From NCBI GenBank assembly GCA_028826165.1, contig JAPDFW010000065.1, positions 124,001-188,000 on the forward strand: a stretch of DNA of 64,000 nt, written 5' to 3'. Position numbers and translations under genes: made by a program. Shown here piece by piece: positions 23,697 through 34,604 of the stretch; position 1 is the first letter of the stretch, and the number at the start of each line of letters is the position of its first letter. The notes below the pieces were generated by a model that was not told where the DNA came from, did no database searches, and was given only the letters and a program-made list of their open reading frames with translations. This DNA comes from Anaeramoeba ignava. Its lineage: Eukaryota > Metamonada > Anaeramoebidae.

Positions 23697-25181
23697 TTAA
23701 ATGAAATAAGTTTCAAGTTCATCAACAACCCATTTCTCAGAACCTCCTAAATAATTTGTAGCTTCATTTGTTCTATATTCAATTCCTTCAGGTAGATGAT
23801 AACTATATCCAAAATTTGATCTTCCATTCTTTAACTTAGATTTTAATTGAAAATCAGAACCAAATCCAAAAAATGGACCAAAACCTGAATAATTATACCA
23901 CATTGAATGGTTTTCTTCTCCTTTTCTAATTGGAAATTTATCCGGTTTTCTATTATTCTTATCATTTCTTAATGAAAAAATAAATGCATTTGAATCAATA
24001 ATATATCCATTTGGATTATCTTGATAACTTTCATCCCATTTTGATTTATCATTTGTAAATCCAACTTGAGTAAATCCTCCAAAAATAAAATTATCTTCTG
24101 TTTTGATAATAACTAATGTTTTCCCTTTATTATCACAAATATAATGCCAATTTTTACAAGAAAATCCATCTTTTTTTGCTGAAAATCCTTTTTTCATTTT
24201 GGAAAAGAATTCATCATCATTTATCCATTCTTTTAATTTCTCGTAATGCTCTTTTGTTTGAATAGTTCTTGATTTAAATCTTGGTTTGAAAATTAATGAA
24301 TTTTGATTTTGATTTTCTTTTTCAATAAATTGAATTAATTCTTTTTGATCATTTTCTTCATTTTGAAGTTTTTGAAATTGAATTAATTTTTCTGAAATTT
24401 GATTTGGAATTAAATCTTCTTTTAAAATATCTTCAAGTTCTTGTTTTGAAAAATCAATAAATCTGATCTTTTGGATAATATTTGAAATTTGATCTTGTAT
24501 TTTTTCTTTTTCTTCTTTTTCAAGTTTTTCATTTTCTTTGACTTGATTAACGTTTGATTTATGTTTTCCCCATTTGATTATTGATTGGAACATTTTAAAT
24601 TCATTTAAAAACATAAAATCATTTGATAAAATTGAATTTAAATGATTTTCTTCAAGTTCAAGAAAAAATGGAGTTTTGATAAATTTATTAAAATTATCTA
24701 AAATAAGTTGATAAGAAGAATCAAATAATTCATTGAAGTTCATTGATTCAGATAATTTAAGAACATCAACAATAGTTTCAAATTGTAAATTGTTTTTGAT
24801 AAAATTTAAAGAAATTTCAATTAATTCATCAATTAAATATTTTGATGAAAAAATTAAAATTTCAACTGAATTTTCTAAATTAATTTCAATTTTTCCTGAA
24901 TAAAGATAATTTAAAATTGAAGATAGAACTGAACTTGAAAAATCTTGAAGAATTAATTTATTTTCTTGATATTCTTTCATTTTTGAATGGAAAAGAGATT
25001 TAAAATAATGACTTCTTGAAGAAAGAATTGATTTATGAGTTTTAAATGAAGTTTGATTTTGTTCACAAATTATTTCAAAATCGAAATAACTTTCTTCATT
25101 TTCAGTTTGGTTTTGATTTTGAAATAAATTTTCTAAATCATTTGAAAGTTTTTCTAAATTTAAATAATTTTCCATTTTCAA
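23697..25181 (-). CDS. BTB-BACK-TLDc protein (paralogue A)
   Basis: Single exon, 494 residues. Residues of about 30-130 form a BTB/POZ domain ('FKTHKSILSSRSHYFKSLF', 'LSSILNYLYSGKIEI'), the dimerisation module and usual Cullin-3 contact. A BACK-like helical region follows ('KWGKHKS', 'IIQKIRFIDFSKQELEDIL'). Residues of about 310-494 are a TLDc domain ('FFSKMKKGFSAKKDGFSCKN', 'FIFGGFTQVGF', 'DSNAFIFSLRND', closing 'WVVDELETYFI'). TLDc proteins regulate the V-ATPase and oxidative-stress responses in other eukaryotes; the role of this combination is unknown. It is divergent from paralogue B at 26321 and has no intron where B has one. The start at 25181 could also be two codons later. Confidence 0.88.
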   Translation of the reverse strand: MKMENYLNLEKLSNDLENLFQNQNQTENEESYFDFEIICEQNQTSFKTHKSILSSRSHYFKSLFHSKMKEYQENKLILQDFSSSVLSSILNYLYSGKIEINLENSVEILIFSSKYLIDELIEISLNFIKNNLQFETIVDVLKLSESMNFNELFDSSYQLILDNFNKFIKTPFFLELEENHLNSILSNDFMFLNEFKMFQSIIKWGKHKSNVNQVKENEKLEKEEKEKIQDQISNIIQKIRFIDFSKQELEDILKEDLIPNQISEKLIQFQKLQNEENDQKELIQFIEKENQNQNSLIFKPRFKSRTIQTKEHYEKLKEWINDDEFFSKMKKGFSAKKDGFSCKNWHYICDNKGKTLVIIKTEDNFIFGGFTQVGFTNDKSKWDESYQDNPNGYIIDSNAFIFSLRNDKNNRKPDKFPIRKGEENHSMWYNYSGFGPFFGFGSDFQLKSKLKNGRSNFGYSYHLPEGIEYRTNEATNYLGGSEKWVVDELETYFI

Positions 25182-25204
25182 TAAAATTTTGAAAAGAAAA
25201 AAAT

Positions 25205-25915
25205 GAAAAAATGAAAATAAGTTTAATTTAATATTTAATTTATAAATTAATTTAAAAATATAATTTAATATTTAATTTTATTATTAAAATAATAATTTAA
25301 TGTTTTAGATTTAAATATTTTATTATTTAAATATTTAACATATAAATATAAAAAATAAGAATAGATTTAATTTAATATTTAATTTATAAATTAATTTAAA
25401 AATATAATTTAATATTTAATTTTTATTATTAAAATAATAATTTATTGTTTTAGATTTAAATATTTTATTATTTAAATATTTAACATATAAATATAAAAAT
25501 AAGAATAGATTTAATTTAATATTTAATTTATAAATCAATTTAAAAAATATAATTTAATATTTAATTTTTATTATTAAAATAATAATTTATTGTTTTTAGA
25601 TTTAAATATTTTATTATTTAAATATTTAGCATATAAATATAAAAATGAAAATAAATTTAATTTAATATTTAATTTATAAATTAATTTAAAAATATAATTT
25701 AATATTTAATTTTATTATTAAAATAATAATTTAATGTTTTAGATTTAAATATTTTATTATTTAAATATTTAACATATAAATATAAAAATAAGAATAGATT
25801 TAATTTAATATTTAATTTATAAATTAATTTAAAAATATAATTTAATATTTAATTTTATTATTAAAATAATAATTTAATGTTTTAGATTTAAATATTTTAT
25901 TATTTAAAAATATTT
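25205..25915. repeat. ~145-bp tandem repeat, left arm of an inverted pair
   Basis: Five units. Each contains AATATAATTTAATATTTAAT, TTTTAGATTTAAATATT and TTAAATATTTAACATATAAA. The array at 28845-29845 is the reverse complement of this unit, so the two arrays form long inverted arms around BTB-TLDc paralogue B. Confidence 0.85.
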
Positions 25916-26230
25916 TGAAAATTGATTTTTGAAATTAAAAATTTTATCTTTTTTTTTGAATTAAATTGAATTAATATTAATTTAGAAATTTGTTTTTAAA
26001 TTTAAATTTATTAATAATTTTTAAATTCCAAAAAAAAAAATTAAATTAAAAATTAAATTAAAATAATTTTCCTTTTTTTTTAATAAAAAAATTAATAAAA
26101 AATAATAATAATTTATTAATAAATTAATTTAAAATAATAAATTAAAAAGAAAATTAAATTAATTATTAATTTAAATTTATTCTCATTTTTTATATTTTTA
26201 TTTATTTTCAAAATCCACTTTTTTTTATTC
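25916..26230. other. Intergenic AT-rich stretch, no gene seen
   Basis: Follows the left arm. It consists of short A/T runs and ends at the promoter-like region of paralogue B. No frame, repeat array or RNA gene was recognised. Confidence 0.6.
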
Positions 26231-26280
26231 ATTTTTTTTTATTTAAATTTTTTTTTTCATTTTTTTCCTTTTTTTTTAAA
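26225..26280 (+). promoter_or_regulatory. TTCATTTTTTTCCTTTTTT promoter-like element
   Basis: Two TTCATTTTTTT blocks, the second followed by CCTTTTTTTTTAAAAAAC, about 45-90 nt before the paralogue B start. The same string occurs upstream of the broken copy at 48842 on the other strand. Confidence 0.55.
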
Positions 26281-26320
26281 AAACAAAAACAAAAACAAAA
26301 ACAAAAACAAAAACAACAAA

Positions 26321-28376
26321 ATGGATAATAATAATAATAATAACCAAATTGAAAATGCAAATCAAAATGAAAATGAAAATGAAATGAAAAATTTAGAAAA
26401 AAAAGTAACAAAAAATTTAATTAAAAATTATTCAAACCTTTTAAATGGAAATTCATTTAAAGATTTTTCAATTTTTGTTGAGAATAAATCAAATCCTTTT
26501 GAAATTAAAGTTCATAAATCAATTTTATCTTCAAGATCTCCTTTTTTTAATGAGTTTTTAAGAAGAAAAAACGATATTGATAAGATTTTTTTAAATCAAT
26601 TTAATAAAAAAGAAATGGAATCAATTTTAAGTTATATTTATTATGGAAATATTTCTTTTGAGAATCAAGAAAATCTTATTCAATTATTGGAAATTTCAAT
26701 TTATTTTAAATTAAATTTATTGAAAGAAATTATTCAAAAAAAAATTTCAAATTCAATTAATTATTCAAATTTTTTCCAATTTTTTTTCCAAAATCGAAAT
26801 TTAAAACTAAATGAAATTGAAATAAAATGTTTTGAATTAATAAATCAAAATTTTTCCCAAATTCAGAATAATGAGAATTTATTCAATTTAACTAAAGAAG
26901 AAATTATCAAATTTATTCAATTTAAACAAGAAAAAAAAGAAATTTTTCAATTTGATTTTTTTCAATTTTTGGATAATTGGATTAAAAAAAGGAATGAAAG
27001 ATTAAAAGGAAAGAAATATGAACACAAAATGAATGCAAAGAAAAGATTATTTCATTCTTTTTTTTCATTATTTGATAAAGATTCAATTTCAAAAAAAGAT
27101 TTTGATAAATTAAAACAATTTGATATTTTTCTTCCAAATTCTTTTTTAATTAATTTTGAAAGAACTATTTTTGAAATTAAAGATAAAGAAAAAGAAAAGA
27201 AAATTAAAGAAAATCAAACAAAAATTAAAAAAAAAGATAAGAAAATTGAAGAAAAAGAAAAGAAAATTAAAAGAAGAGATAAAAGAATTAAATCATTTCA
27301 ATCCGAAACTCAAAATTTAAAATCAGAAAATCAAGATTTGAAATTAGAAAATGAAAAGAATAAAAAAGAAAACAAAGAGATTCAAGAAAAACTCAAAAAA
27401 GAAAATAAAAAGAAAGATAAAATTCTCAAACAAAAAGATAAAGAAATCCAAAATCTTAAATTATCATTTGAGAAAGAAATTGAAAAAGAAAATCAAAAAG
27501 AAGAATCAAATCAAAATCAAAATCAAAATCAAAATCAAAATCAAAATCAAAATCAAAATCAAAAAGAAGAATCAAATCAAAAACAAAACCAAAATAAATT
27601 GTTAAAGATTTTTTCAGATTCAGAAATTATTAAAGATATTGAATATGTTAAGAAATTAAAAGAATGGATAAATGATAATGATTTTTTTTCTAAAATGAAA
27701 AAAGGATATTCAGCAAAAAGAGATGGATTTAATTGTAAAAATTGGCATTATATTTGTAATAATAAAGGAAAAGCATTAGTTATTATCAAAACAAAAGATA
27801 ATTTTATTTTTGGAGGATTTACTCAAGTTGGATTTACAAATGATAAATCAAAATGGAGAGAAGAAGATAGAAATGATAATTGGGGATTTATTCCAGATTC
27901 AAATGCATTTATTTTTTCATTAAGAAATGATAAAGAAGATAGAAACCCTGCAAAGTTTACAATTAAACAAGGAAAAGAAGAATATGCAATTTATTATCAT
28001 TTAAATGATGGTCCAACTTTTGGAAGTAAATATAAATAATTTATATTTAATAAATATTTATTATTATAATTAAAATAAAATTAATAAATAATACAAAATA
28101 TTAATATAATAAATAATATTATTATATCAATTTAAAATAAAATAAATTTTAAATTAAATTATTATTAATTATTATTAAAATTAATTATTTATCTTTATTA
28201 AAATATTTATAGGTGATATTCATTTAAAATTTGATTTACAATCTGGTCGTTCAAATTTTGGTAATAGTTATAATCTACCGAATGGAATTAAATATTATAC
28301 AAATGAAGCTCAAAGTTATTTAGCTGGTTCTTTTGATAAATGGGTTGTTGATGAACTTGAAACTTATTTCATTTAA
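26321..28376 (+). CDS. BTB-BACK-coiled-coil-TLDc protein (paralogue B)
   Basis: Two exons, 26321-28025 and 28213-28376, about 622 residues. BTB at residues of about 40-130 ('FEIKVHKSILSSRSPFFNEF', 'ESILSYIYYGNISF'), then BACK-like helices, then a Lys/Glu-rich coiled coil at about 280-390 ending in an NQNQ run. A TLDc domain follows ('FFSKMKKGYSAKRDGFNCKN', 'FIFGGFTQVGF', 'DSNAFIFSLRND'). The intron splits a Ser codon; splicing restores '...FGSDIHLKFDLQSGRSNFG', aligning with the unbroken paralogue A, and the protein ends 'WVVDELETYFI' as A does. BTB suggests a Cullin-3 adaptor or homodimer; TLDc suggests V-ATPase or stress function; both are family-level inferences. It is flanked on both sides by inverted repeat arrays. 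Confidence 0.88.
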
Positions 28377-28844
28377 AAAATATTTTCCATTTTTTTTTCA
28401 AAATTCAATTCAATTTTAATTTACTTTCAATCAAATTAAATTCTTCAAATTAATAAAAAAGAAACAAATCCAATTTTAACAAATTTCAAATTAATTTAAA
28501 AATATGATTAAAAAGAATATTAAATTCAAATTTTTCTTTTCAAAAATATATAAAAATTGAAAATATAAATTAATTATTATTAATTGGAAAATATTTTATA
28601 AAATATAAAATAAGAAAAAAATCAATTAAAATTTATTATTAAAACTTATTAAAAATAAATTTTTATCTTTATTAAAATATTTCAAATTTTTTTTTGCAAG
28701 CTTATTAAATTATTGGGAATTATTTTATATTATTTTAAATAAAGAAAAATTGATAAAATATATAAAATAGAATTAATTTTAAATTTAATTATTTAATATT
28801 CTTTATTCCATTTTTGAAATAAAATTAATTAAAATATTTTATTA
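28377..28844. other. 3' flank of paralogue B, shared with the broken copy
   Basis: No gene seen. The first 150 bases (AATTTACTTTCAATCAAATT and neighbours) recur, on the opposite strand, next to the 3' end of the broken copy at 46.3-46.4 kb. This shows that the duplication included the 3' flank. Confidence 0.65.
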
Positions 28845-29845
28845 ATTTTTTTCCAAAAATTTTTAATAATAAAATATTTAAATCTAAAACATTAAATTAT
28901 TATTTTAAACATAGAATTAAATATTAAATTATATTTTTAAATTAATTTATAAATTAAATATTAAATTAAATCTATTTTCATTTTTAATATTTATATGTTA
29001 AATATTTAAATAATAAAATATTTAAATCTAAAACATTAAATTATTATTTTAATAACAAATTTAAATATTAAATTATATTTTTAAATTAATTTATAAATTA
29101 AATATTAAATTAAATCTATTCTCATTTTTTTATATTTTTATGTTAAATATTTAAATAATAAAAATATTTAAATCTAAAACAATAAATTATTATTTTAATA
29201 ACAAATTTAAATATTAAATTATATTTTTAAATTAATTTATAAATTAAATATTAAATTAAACCTATTCCCATTTTTTATATTTATATGTTAAATAATTAAA
29301 TAATAAAATATTTAAATCTAAAACATTAAATTATTATTTTAATAATAAAATTAAATATTAAATTATATTTTTAAATTAATTTATAAATTAAATATTAAAT
29401 TAAATCTATTTTCATTTTTTATATTTATATGTTAAATATTTAAATAATAAAATATTTAAATCTAAAACATTAAATTATTATTTTAAACATAAAATTAAAT
29501 ATTAAATTATATTTTTGAATTAATTTATAAATTAAATATTAAATTAAATTTATTCTTATTTTTTATATTTATATGTTAAATATTTAAATAATAAAATATT
29601 TAAATCTAAAACAATAAATTATTATTTTAAACATAAAATTAAATATTAAATTATATTTTTAAATTAATATTAAATTAGATATTAAATTAAATCTATTTTC
29701 ATTTTTTATATTTATATGTTAAATATTTAAATAATAAAATATTTAAATCTAAAACAATAAATTATTATTTTAATAATAAAATTAAATATTAAATTATATT
29801 TTTAAATTAATTTATAAATTAAATATTAAATTAAATTTATTTTTC
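28845..29845. repeat. ~145-bp tandem repeat, right arm of an inverted pair
   Basis: About seven units with AATATTTAAATCTAAAACA, ATTAAATTATATTTTTAAAT and TTTATATGTTAAATATTTAA. These are the reverse complements of the left-arm unit at 25205-25915. The array stops about 75 bp before the LIM gene start. Confidence 0.85.
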
Positions 29846-29922
29846 ATTTTTTCATTTTTTTCATTTTTCACTTTTCAAATTTTTTTTGCTTTTTTAATTA
29901 ATTTCGAACTAAGAAAAAAAAA

Positions 29923-32154
29923 ATGAGTTATGAATATTTAAGTTCACGATTCAAAAACAACGAAACAGATCACACATTAGAAGCGATGTTAGGGAAAGAA
30001 AAGAACCAAGGAAGAAACGAACATCAAACAGTACGAAGTGGGAATTATCGGTGTTCTGGATGCAATAAGCTTATTGAAAGAGGAGAAATGGTTGAGTATG
30101 AAGGAAAATATTATCACCGACAGTGTGTGGATATAGATTTCCGATGCGAAAGATGCGGGGGCGTTGTGATTGGAAAAGTGGTTCGAACTTCAACTAGCAA
30201 AACATATCATCCTAAATGTTTCACTTGTGAACATTGTGGGCATAAACTTGCCCCCGAAGGAACTTATACTGAAAGAATGGGTCATTTACTTTGTAATGAT
30301 TGTGTTGTTGAGATTGAATCTTTTAAGAGAAATAATCCCCCAAGAAATAATCAACCTAATAAAAATAGAACTAATGTTGATCGTCAGAAACAAATTAGGG
30401 AAAGAGAACAGTTTTTGGATAATCAAAATCAGGGTAAAGAGATTTGTGGTGTTTGTGGTAAAGTTATTATGAAAGATGCTATTATTGCTTTGGATGTTTT
30501 TTTTCATAAAGAATGTTTTACTTGCAAAGGGTATTTTTATTCAACAAAAATTAAAATGAAAATTCATTTATAAAATTAAAATTCATTTATAAAATTAAAA
30601 TCCATTTATTAAATTAAAATTCATTTATAAATTAAAATTCATTTATAAAATTAAAATTCATTTATAAAATTAAAATTAAAATCCATTTATAAAATTAAAA
30701 TTAAAATTAAAATTAAAATTAAAATTAAAATTAAAATTAAAATTAAAATTAAAATTCAAAATTAAAATTAAAATTAAAATTAAAATTAAAATTAAAATCA
30801 ATATTAAAATTAAAATTAAAATTAAAATTAAAATTAAAATTAAAATTCAAATCCAAAATTAAATTCAAAATTAAAATTAAGATGTGGAAAACAATTTAAT
30901 GAAACTCAATTTCAAATGTATGATGGATTTCCTTATCATCCAGAATGTTATTCAAGAAAATATGGTAAATTTTGTGCTGGATGTAATAAGGAAATTGAAG
31001 GAAAATTTATAGTTGCATTAGGAAAAGATTGGCATCATGGTTGTTTTAGATGCACAAAGTAATTAAATAAAATATTAAATAAAATATTAAATAAAATATT
31101 AAATAAATTATTTCAAAATCGGATAAAAATTATTAAATAAAATATTAAATAAAATATTAAATAAAATATTAAATAAATTATTAAATAAAATATTAAATAA
31201 ATTATTAAAAAATAAAAAAATATTAAATATTAAATAAAATATTAAATAAAATATTAAATAAAATATTAAATAATATATTAAATAAAATATTAAATAAAAT
31301 ATTAAATAAATTATTAAATAAAATATTAAATAAAATATTAAATAAAATATTAAATAAAAATTAAATAAATATTAAATAAAAATATTAAATAAAATATTAA
31401 ATAAATTATTAAATAAAATATTAAATAAATTATTAAACAAAAATAAAATAAAATATTAAATAAAAATTAAATAATATATTAAATAAAATATTAAATAAAA
31501 TATTAAATAAAATATTAAATAAAATATTAAATAAAATATTAAATAAAATATTAAATAAAAATATTAAATAAAAATATTAAATAATATATTAAATAAAATA
31601 AATTATTAAAATAAATTATTTCAAAATCGGATAAAAATATTAAATAAAAATAAAATATTAAATAAAATATTAAATAAATTATTAAATAAAATTATTAAAT
31701 AATATATTAAATAAAATTATTAAATAAAATATTAAATAAAATATTAAATAAAATATTAAATAAATTATTAAATAAATTATTAAATAAAATATTAAATAAA
31801 AATATTAAAAATAAATAAATTATTAAATAAAATATTAAATAAAAATAAATAAATTATTAAATAAATTATTAAATAAAATATTAAATAAAATATTAAATAA
31901 ATTATTAAATAAATTATTTCAAAATCGGATAAAAAATTCTTTTGAAAATTCTTTTGAAAATTTATTTGAAAATTTATTTTGAAAATTTGAATAGATGTGG
32001 AGCAAGTTTTGGAGATGAAGGATTTTTAGAAAAAGATGGTAAACCGTACTGTGTTGATTGCTATCCAAAACAACCACAAAAAAAAGTTGTTACAACAACA
32101 AAAAGAAGAGGATTTGTAATTGATCCAAGAACAGGACAAAAAAGATATGTATAA
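29923..32154 (+). CDS. LIM-domain protein, three LIM domains plus a half zinc finger
   Basis: Three exons in phase: 29923-30530, 30882-31058, 31995-32154; about 314 residues. An incomplete N-terminal CxxC...HxxC unit ('CSGCNKLI...YHRQC') is followed by three full LIM domains, starting at 'CERCGG', 'CGVCGK' and 'CAGCNK', each with the C2HC-CCxxC ligand order. Both introns interrupt a LIM domain between the second and third zinc ligands pairs (after CFTCK and CFRCTK). The protein ends with a basic tail 'TTKRRGFVIDPRTGQKRYV'. LIM domains dock actin-cytoskeleton or adhesion partners; the closest architectures are paxillin- or Dictyostelium Lim-type proteins. No LD motifs or kinase domain were seen. 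A TTTTTCATTTTTTCATTTT element precedes the start. Confidence 0.85.
31059..31994 (+). repeat. Intron 2 of the LIM gene, AAATATTAAATA satellite
   Basis: About 935 bp of AAATATTAAATA units. Three copies of ATTTCAAAATCGGATAAAAA interrupt it near 31110, 31617 and 31917, the last just before the acceptor. Intron 1 (30531-30881) is a separate AAAATT satellite. Confidence 0.85.
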
Positions 32155-32246
32155 GAACAAAAGAAACAAGATTTTCTAAATGAAAAATTTTTTTTTTGAT
32201 TTTTTTTTTTTCATTTTTTTTTTCATTTTTTTTTTCATTTTTCAAA

Positions 32247-34604
32247 ATGAATCAATTACTTTCTTTGTTAATCATTTTATCTTTATTTTTTTCAACTCTT
32301 TCAATTTCAGAAAAGAAAGCCTTAAAAAAATTATTAGATCCAAACAGATTTCCATTTCAAACAGAAAAACCAACAAAAAAAACACCTTTTTTTTTTTATG
32401 AACCATTTTATAAAGAAGAAGTAAATGAATCAATAAACAAATGGATATTTCCAAGTTCAACAAACAAATCAACATTTCGAATCGACAAAACAGAACAAAA
32501 ACACCGAGTTTTAGACGATTATGCGCTTATATACACACCCCAAAATTTAGAGCCTCAAAAAATAATAAGAAAATTTGAAAAACCGTTTAATCCAAAAAAT
32601 AAAGGAATTATTTTTCAATTTGAAATGACAGTTCCTTATATAACTCCCTGTTCAAATGTGACATTTAAATTTTTGACTGAGCCAATTTCGAGCAATAAAA
32701 CAGACAATATTTCTTCTTGGGTCTTTTCTTTTGGTCCTGAAGTCTGTGGAAATCAAGCTCGAAAAACGAATATGAAAATTAGATTTTATTCACCAAAAGA
32801 AAAGAAATGGAAAATTGCCAAATTTAATCCAGGAATTTATCCGCGAATAGATGAATTGCCGCATTTATTCACGCTTATATTTGATGAGGATAATAATTTC
32901 TATCTTATTTTGGATCAAATTATTGAATATCGTGGAAATCTTGTGGAAGCCAATCCTGAATGGGAAGTAAAATTGGAATCAGATTTAAGATCAAAATATG
33001 AAAATAAATTTGAATCTGAAGTAGATGCGATATTGATACAAGAATTTCGAGGAAAATCAGAATTGAAATCAAAATTGGAATCAGAATTAAAATCAAAATT
33101 AAAATCAAAATTGGAATCAGAATTAAAATCAAAATTGGAATCAGAATTAAAATTAAATTCAGAATTAAATTCAGAATCAAAATTGGAATTGGAATCAAAA
33201 TTAAAATCAGAATTGGAATCGGAATTTGAATCACAACTAAAATCACAATTACAATCAGAATTCAACTTGCAAATGAGACCACAAATTGAGAAAGAATTAC
33301 GATCAAGATACAAATTGGAACTAGAATCAAAAATGGAATCATATTCAAATTTTGCGCCAAAAATACAAGAACCCAAAACAATACCCGATCCAAAATCAAC
33401 CAAACCAAAGAATTGGGATGATCGGGAAGAATTGATAATCGAGCCCAATTCACAACAAAAAAAGCTATACATAGATTCCCCAGATTATTTCATTCCCGAG
33501 AATTGGAATGAAGATATTCCAGAATTTATTCCTGATCCAACAAAGCAAAAACCAAGTGAATGGGTTGATAAAAGAGATGGAACTTGGAAGCAGCCCATGA
33601 TTCCAAACCCAGAATGCGCGAAGTATTCGGGATGCGGGAAACTCAAAGTTCCGGAGATCAGGAATAAGGATTATATGCCTGAACCAGTCAAAATCAAGAA
33701 CCCAAATTTCAACGGAACTTGGAATCCAAGTAGAATTCCGAATCCAAAATATTTCCGAAATGAACATCCTGTTGATGGACAAATTATTTATGGATTTGAA
33801 ATTGAAATTCAATCGCAAAATTTTCCGATTTACATCGACAATATTTTGCTGAGTTATTTTGATCATACAAGATATGCATTTGAAGAAGCACGAAATACAT
33901 GGGGTTTAAAAATGAAATCAAAGTGGGATTTTCTACTTGATTTTTATCAATTAAGATACAAAAGACGATATTTTCCTCGCGATTTTCTTTATACTCAAGA
34001 AGAAATTTTGAATAATCATCCATTTGAAGTCGAATTTTTTTTTATTGATTCTCCATCTTTTTCTTACACTTCTTTACTTAATGATTTTACTGATTTTTTA
34101 AGGTCTATCCCCCCAAAACTTAATTATTTCTTTGCACATCATTTGTATGAATATCTTGTTTCTTTGCTTGTTATTACACTCTCTATTTTGCTCTTTATTT
34201 TTAAAAAATTCCAAAAGGAAAAACAAACTGCTCAAAAAGAACTTCAATATGTTAAAATTATTAACCAATATTTCAAAGAACAAAAAGAAATTAATCAAAA
34301 ATCAAACCAAAAGAGAAAGAGAATTCCAAAAAAGATTGAAATTTTAAATGAAAAAAACAATGAAAATCAAAATGGAAATGAAAATGAAAATGAAAATGAA
34401 AATGAAAATCAAAATGAAAATGAAAATGAAAAAGAAAAAGAAAATGAAAATCAAAATCAAAATCAAAATGAAAATCAAAATGAAAATCAAAATGAAAATG
34501 AAAATCAAAATGAAAATCAAAATGAAAAAGAAAATCAAAATCAAAATCAAAATCAAAATCAAAATGAAAATCAAAATCAAAATCAAAATGAAAATCTAAA
34601 TTAA
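32247..34604 (+). CDS. CANX: Calnexin-like ER lectin chaperone with a helical insert
   Basis: Single exon, about 785 residues. Start chosen at 32247: it gives a clean signal peptide (MNQLLSLLIILSLFFSTLS), while the upstream in-frame Met at 32196 only reads T-rich leader. The calreticulin-type lectin domain ('IIFQFEMTVPYITPCSN', 'FSFGPEVCG') is followed by P-domain repeats ('IPDPKSTKPKNWDDRE', 'FIPDPTKQKPSEWVDKRDG', 'MIPNPECAKYSG', 'NFNGTWNPSRIPNPKY'), then the C-terminal lectin strand and helix ('YGFEIEIQSQNFPIYIDNIL', 'DHTRYAFEEARNTW'). A membrane segment (about 640-660, 'YLVSLLVITLSILLFIF') and a cytosolic N/E/Q-repeat tail follow. Calnexin retains monoglucosylated glycoproteins in the ER. 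Odd feature: residues of about 245-350, between lectin and P domains, are a SELKSKLE four-residue repeat helix that calnexins normally lack. Confidence 0.88.
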   Translation: MNQLLSLLIILSLFFSTLSISEKKALKKLLDPNRFPFQTEKPTKKTPFFFYEPFYKEEVNESINKWIFPSSTNKSTFRIDKTEQKHRVLDDYALIYTPQNLEPQKIIRKFEKPFNPKNKGIIFQFEMTVPYITPCSNVTFKFLTEPISSNKTDNISSWVFSFGPEVCGNQARKTNMKIRFYSPKEKKWKIAKFNPGIYPRIDELPHLFTLIFDEDNNFYLILDQIIEYRGNLVEANPEWEVKLESDLRSKYENKFESEVDAILIQEFRGKSELKSKLESELKSKLKSKLESELKSKLESELKLNSELNSESKLELESKLKSELESEFESQLKSQLQSEFNLQMRPQIEKELRSRYKLELESKMESYSNFAPKIQEPKTIPDPKSTKPKNWDDREELIIEPNSQQKKLYIDSPDYFIPENWNEDIPEFIPDPTKQKPSEWVDKRDGTWKQPMIPNPECAKYSGCGKLKVPEIRNKDYMPEPVKIKNPNFNGTWNPSRIPNPKYFRNEHPVDGQIIYGFEIEIQSQNFPIYIDNILLSYFDHTRYAFEEARNTWGLKMKSKWDFLLDFYQLRYKRRYFPRDFLYTQEEILNNHPFEVEFFFIDSPSFSYTSLLNDFTDFLRSIPPKLNYFFAHHLYEYLVSLLVITLSILLFIFKKFQKEKQTAQKELQYVKIINQYFKEQKEINQKSNQKRKRIPKKIEILNEKNNENQNGNENENENENENQNENENEKEKENENQNQNQNENQNENQNENENQNENQNEKENQNQNQNQNQNENQNQNQNENLN

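Noticed and set aside
26321-28376. Paralogue B as a transposase or mobile-element gene because of its inverted arms
   Set aside because: The protein is clearly BTB-BACK-TLDc with no nuclease or integrase motif.
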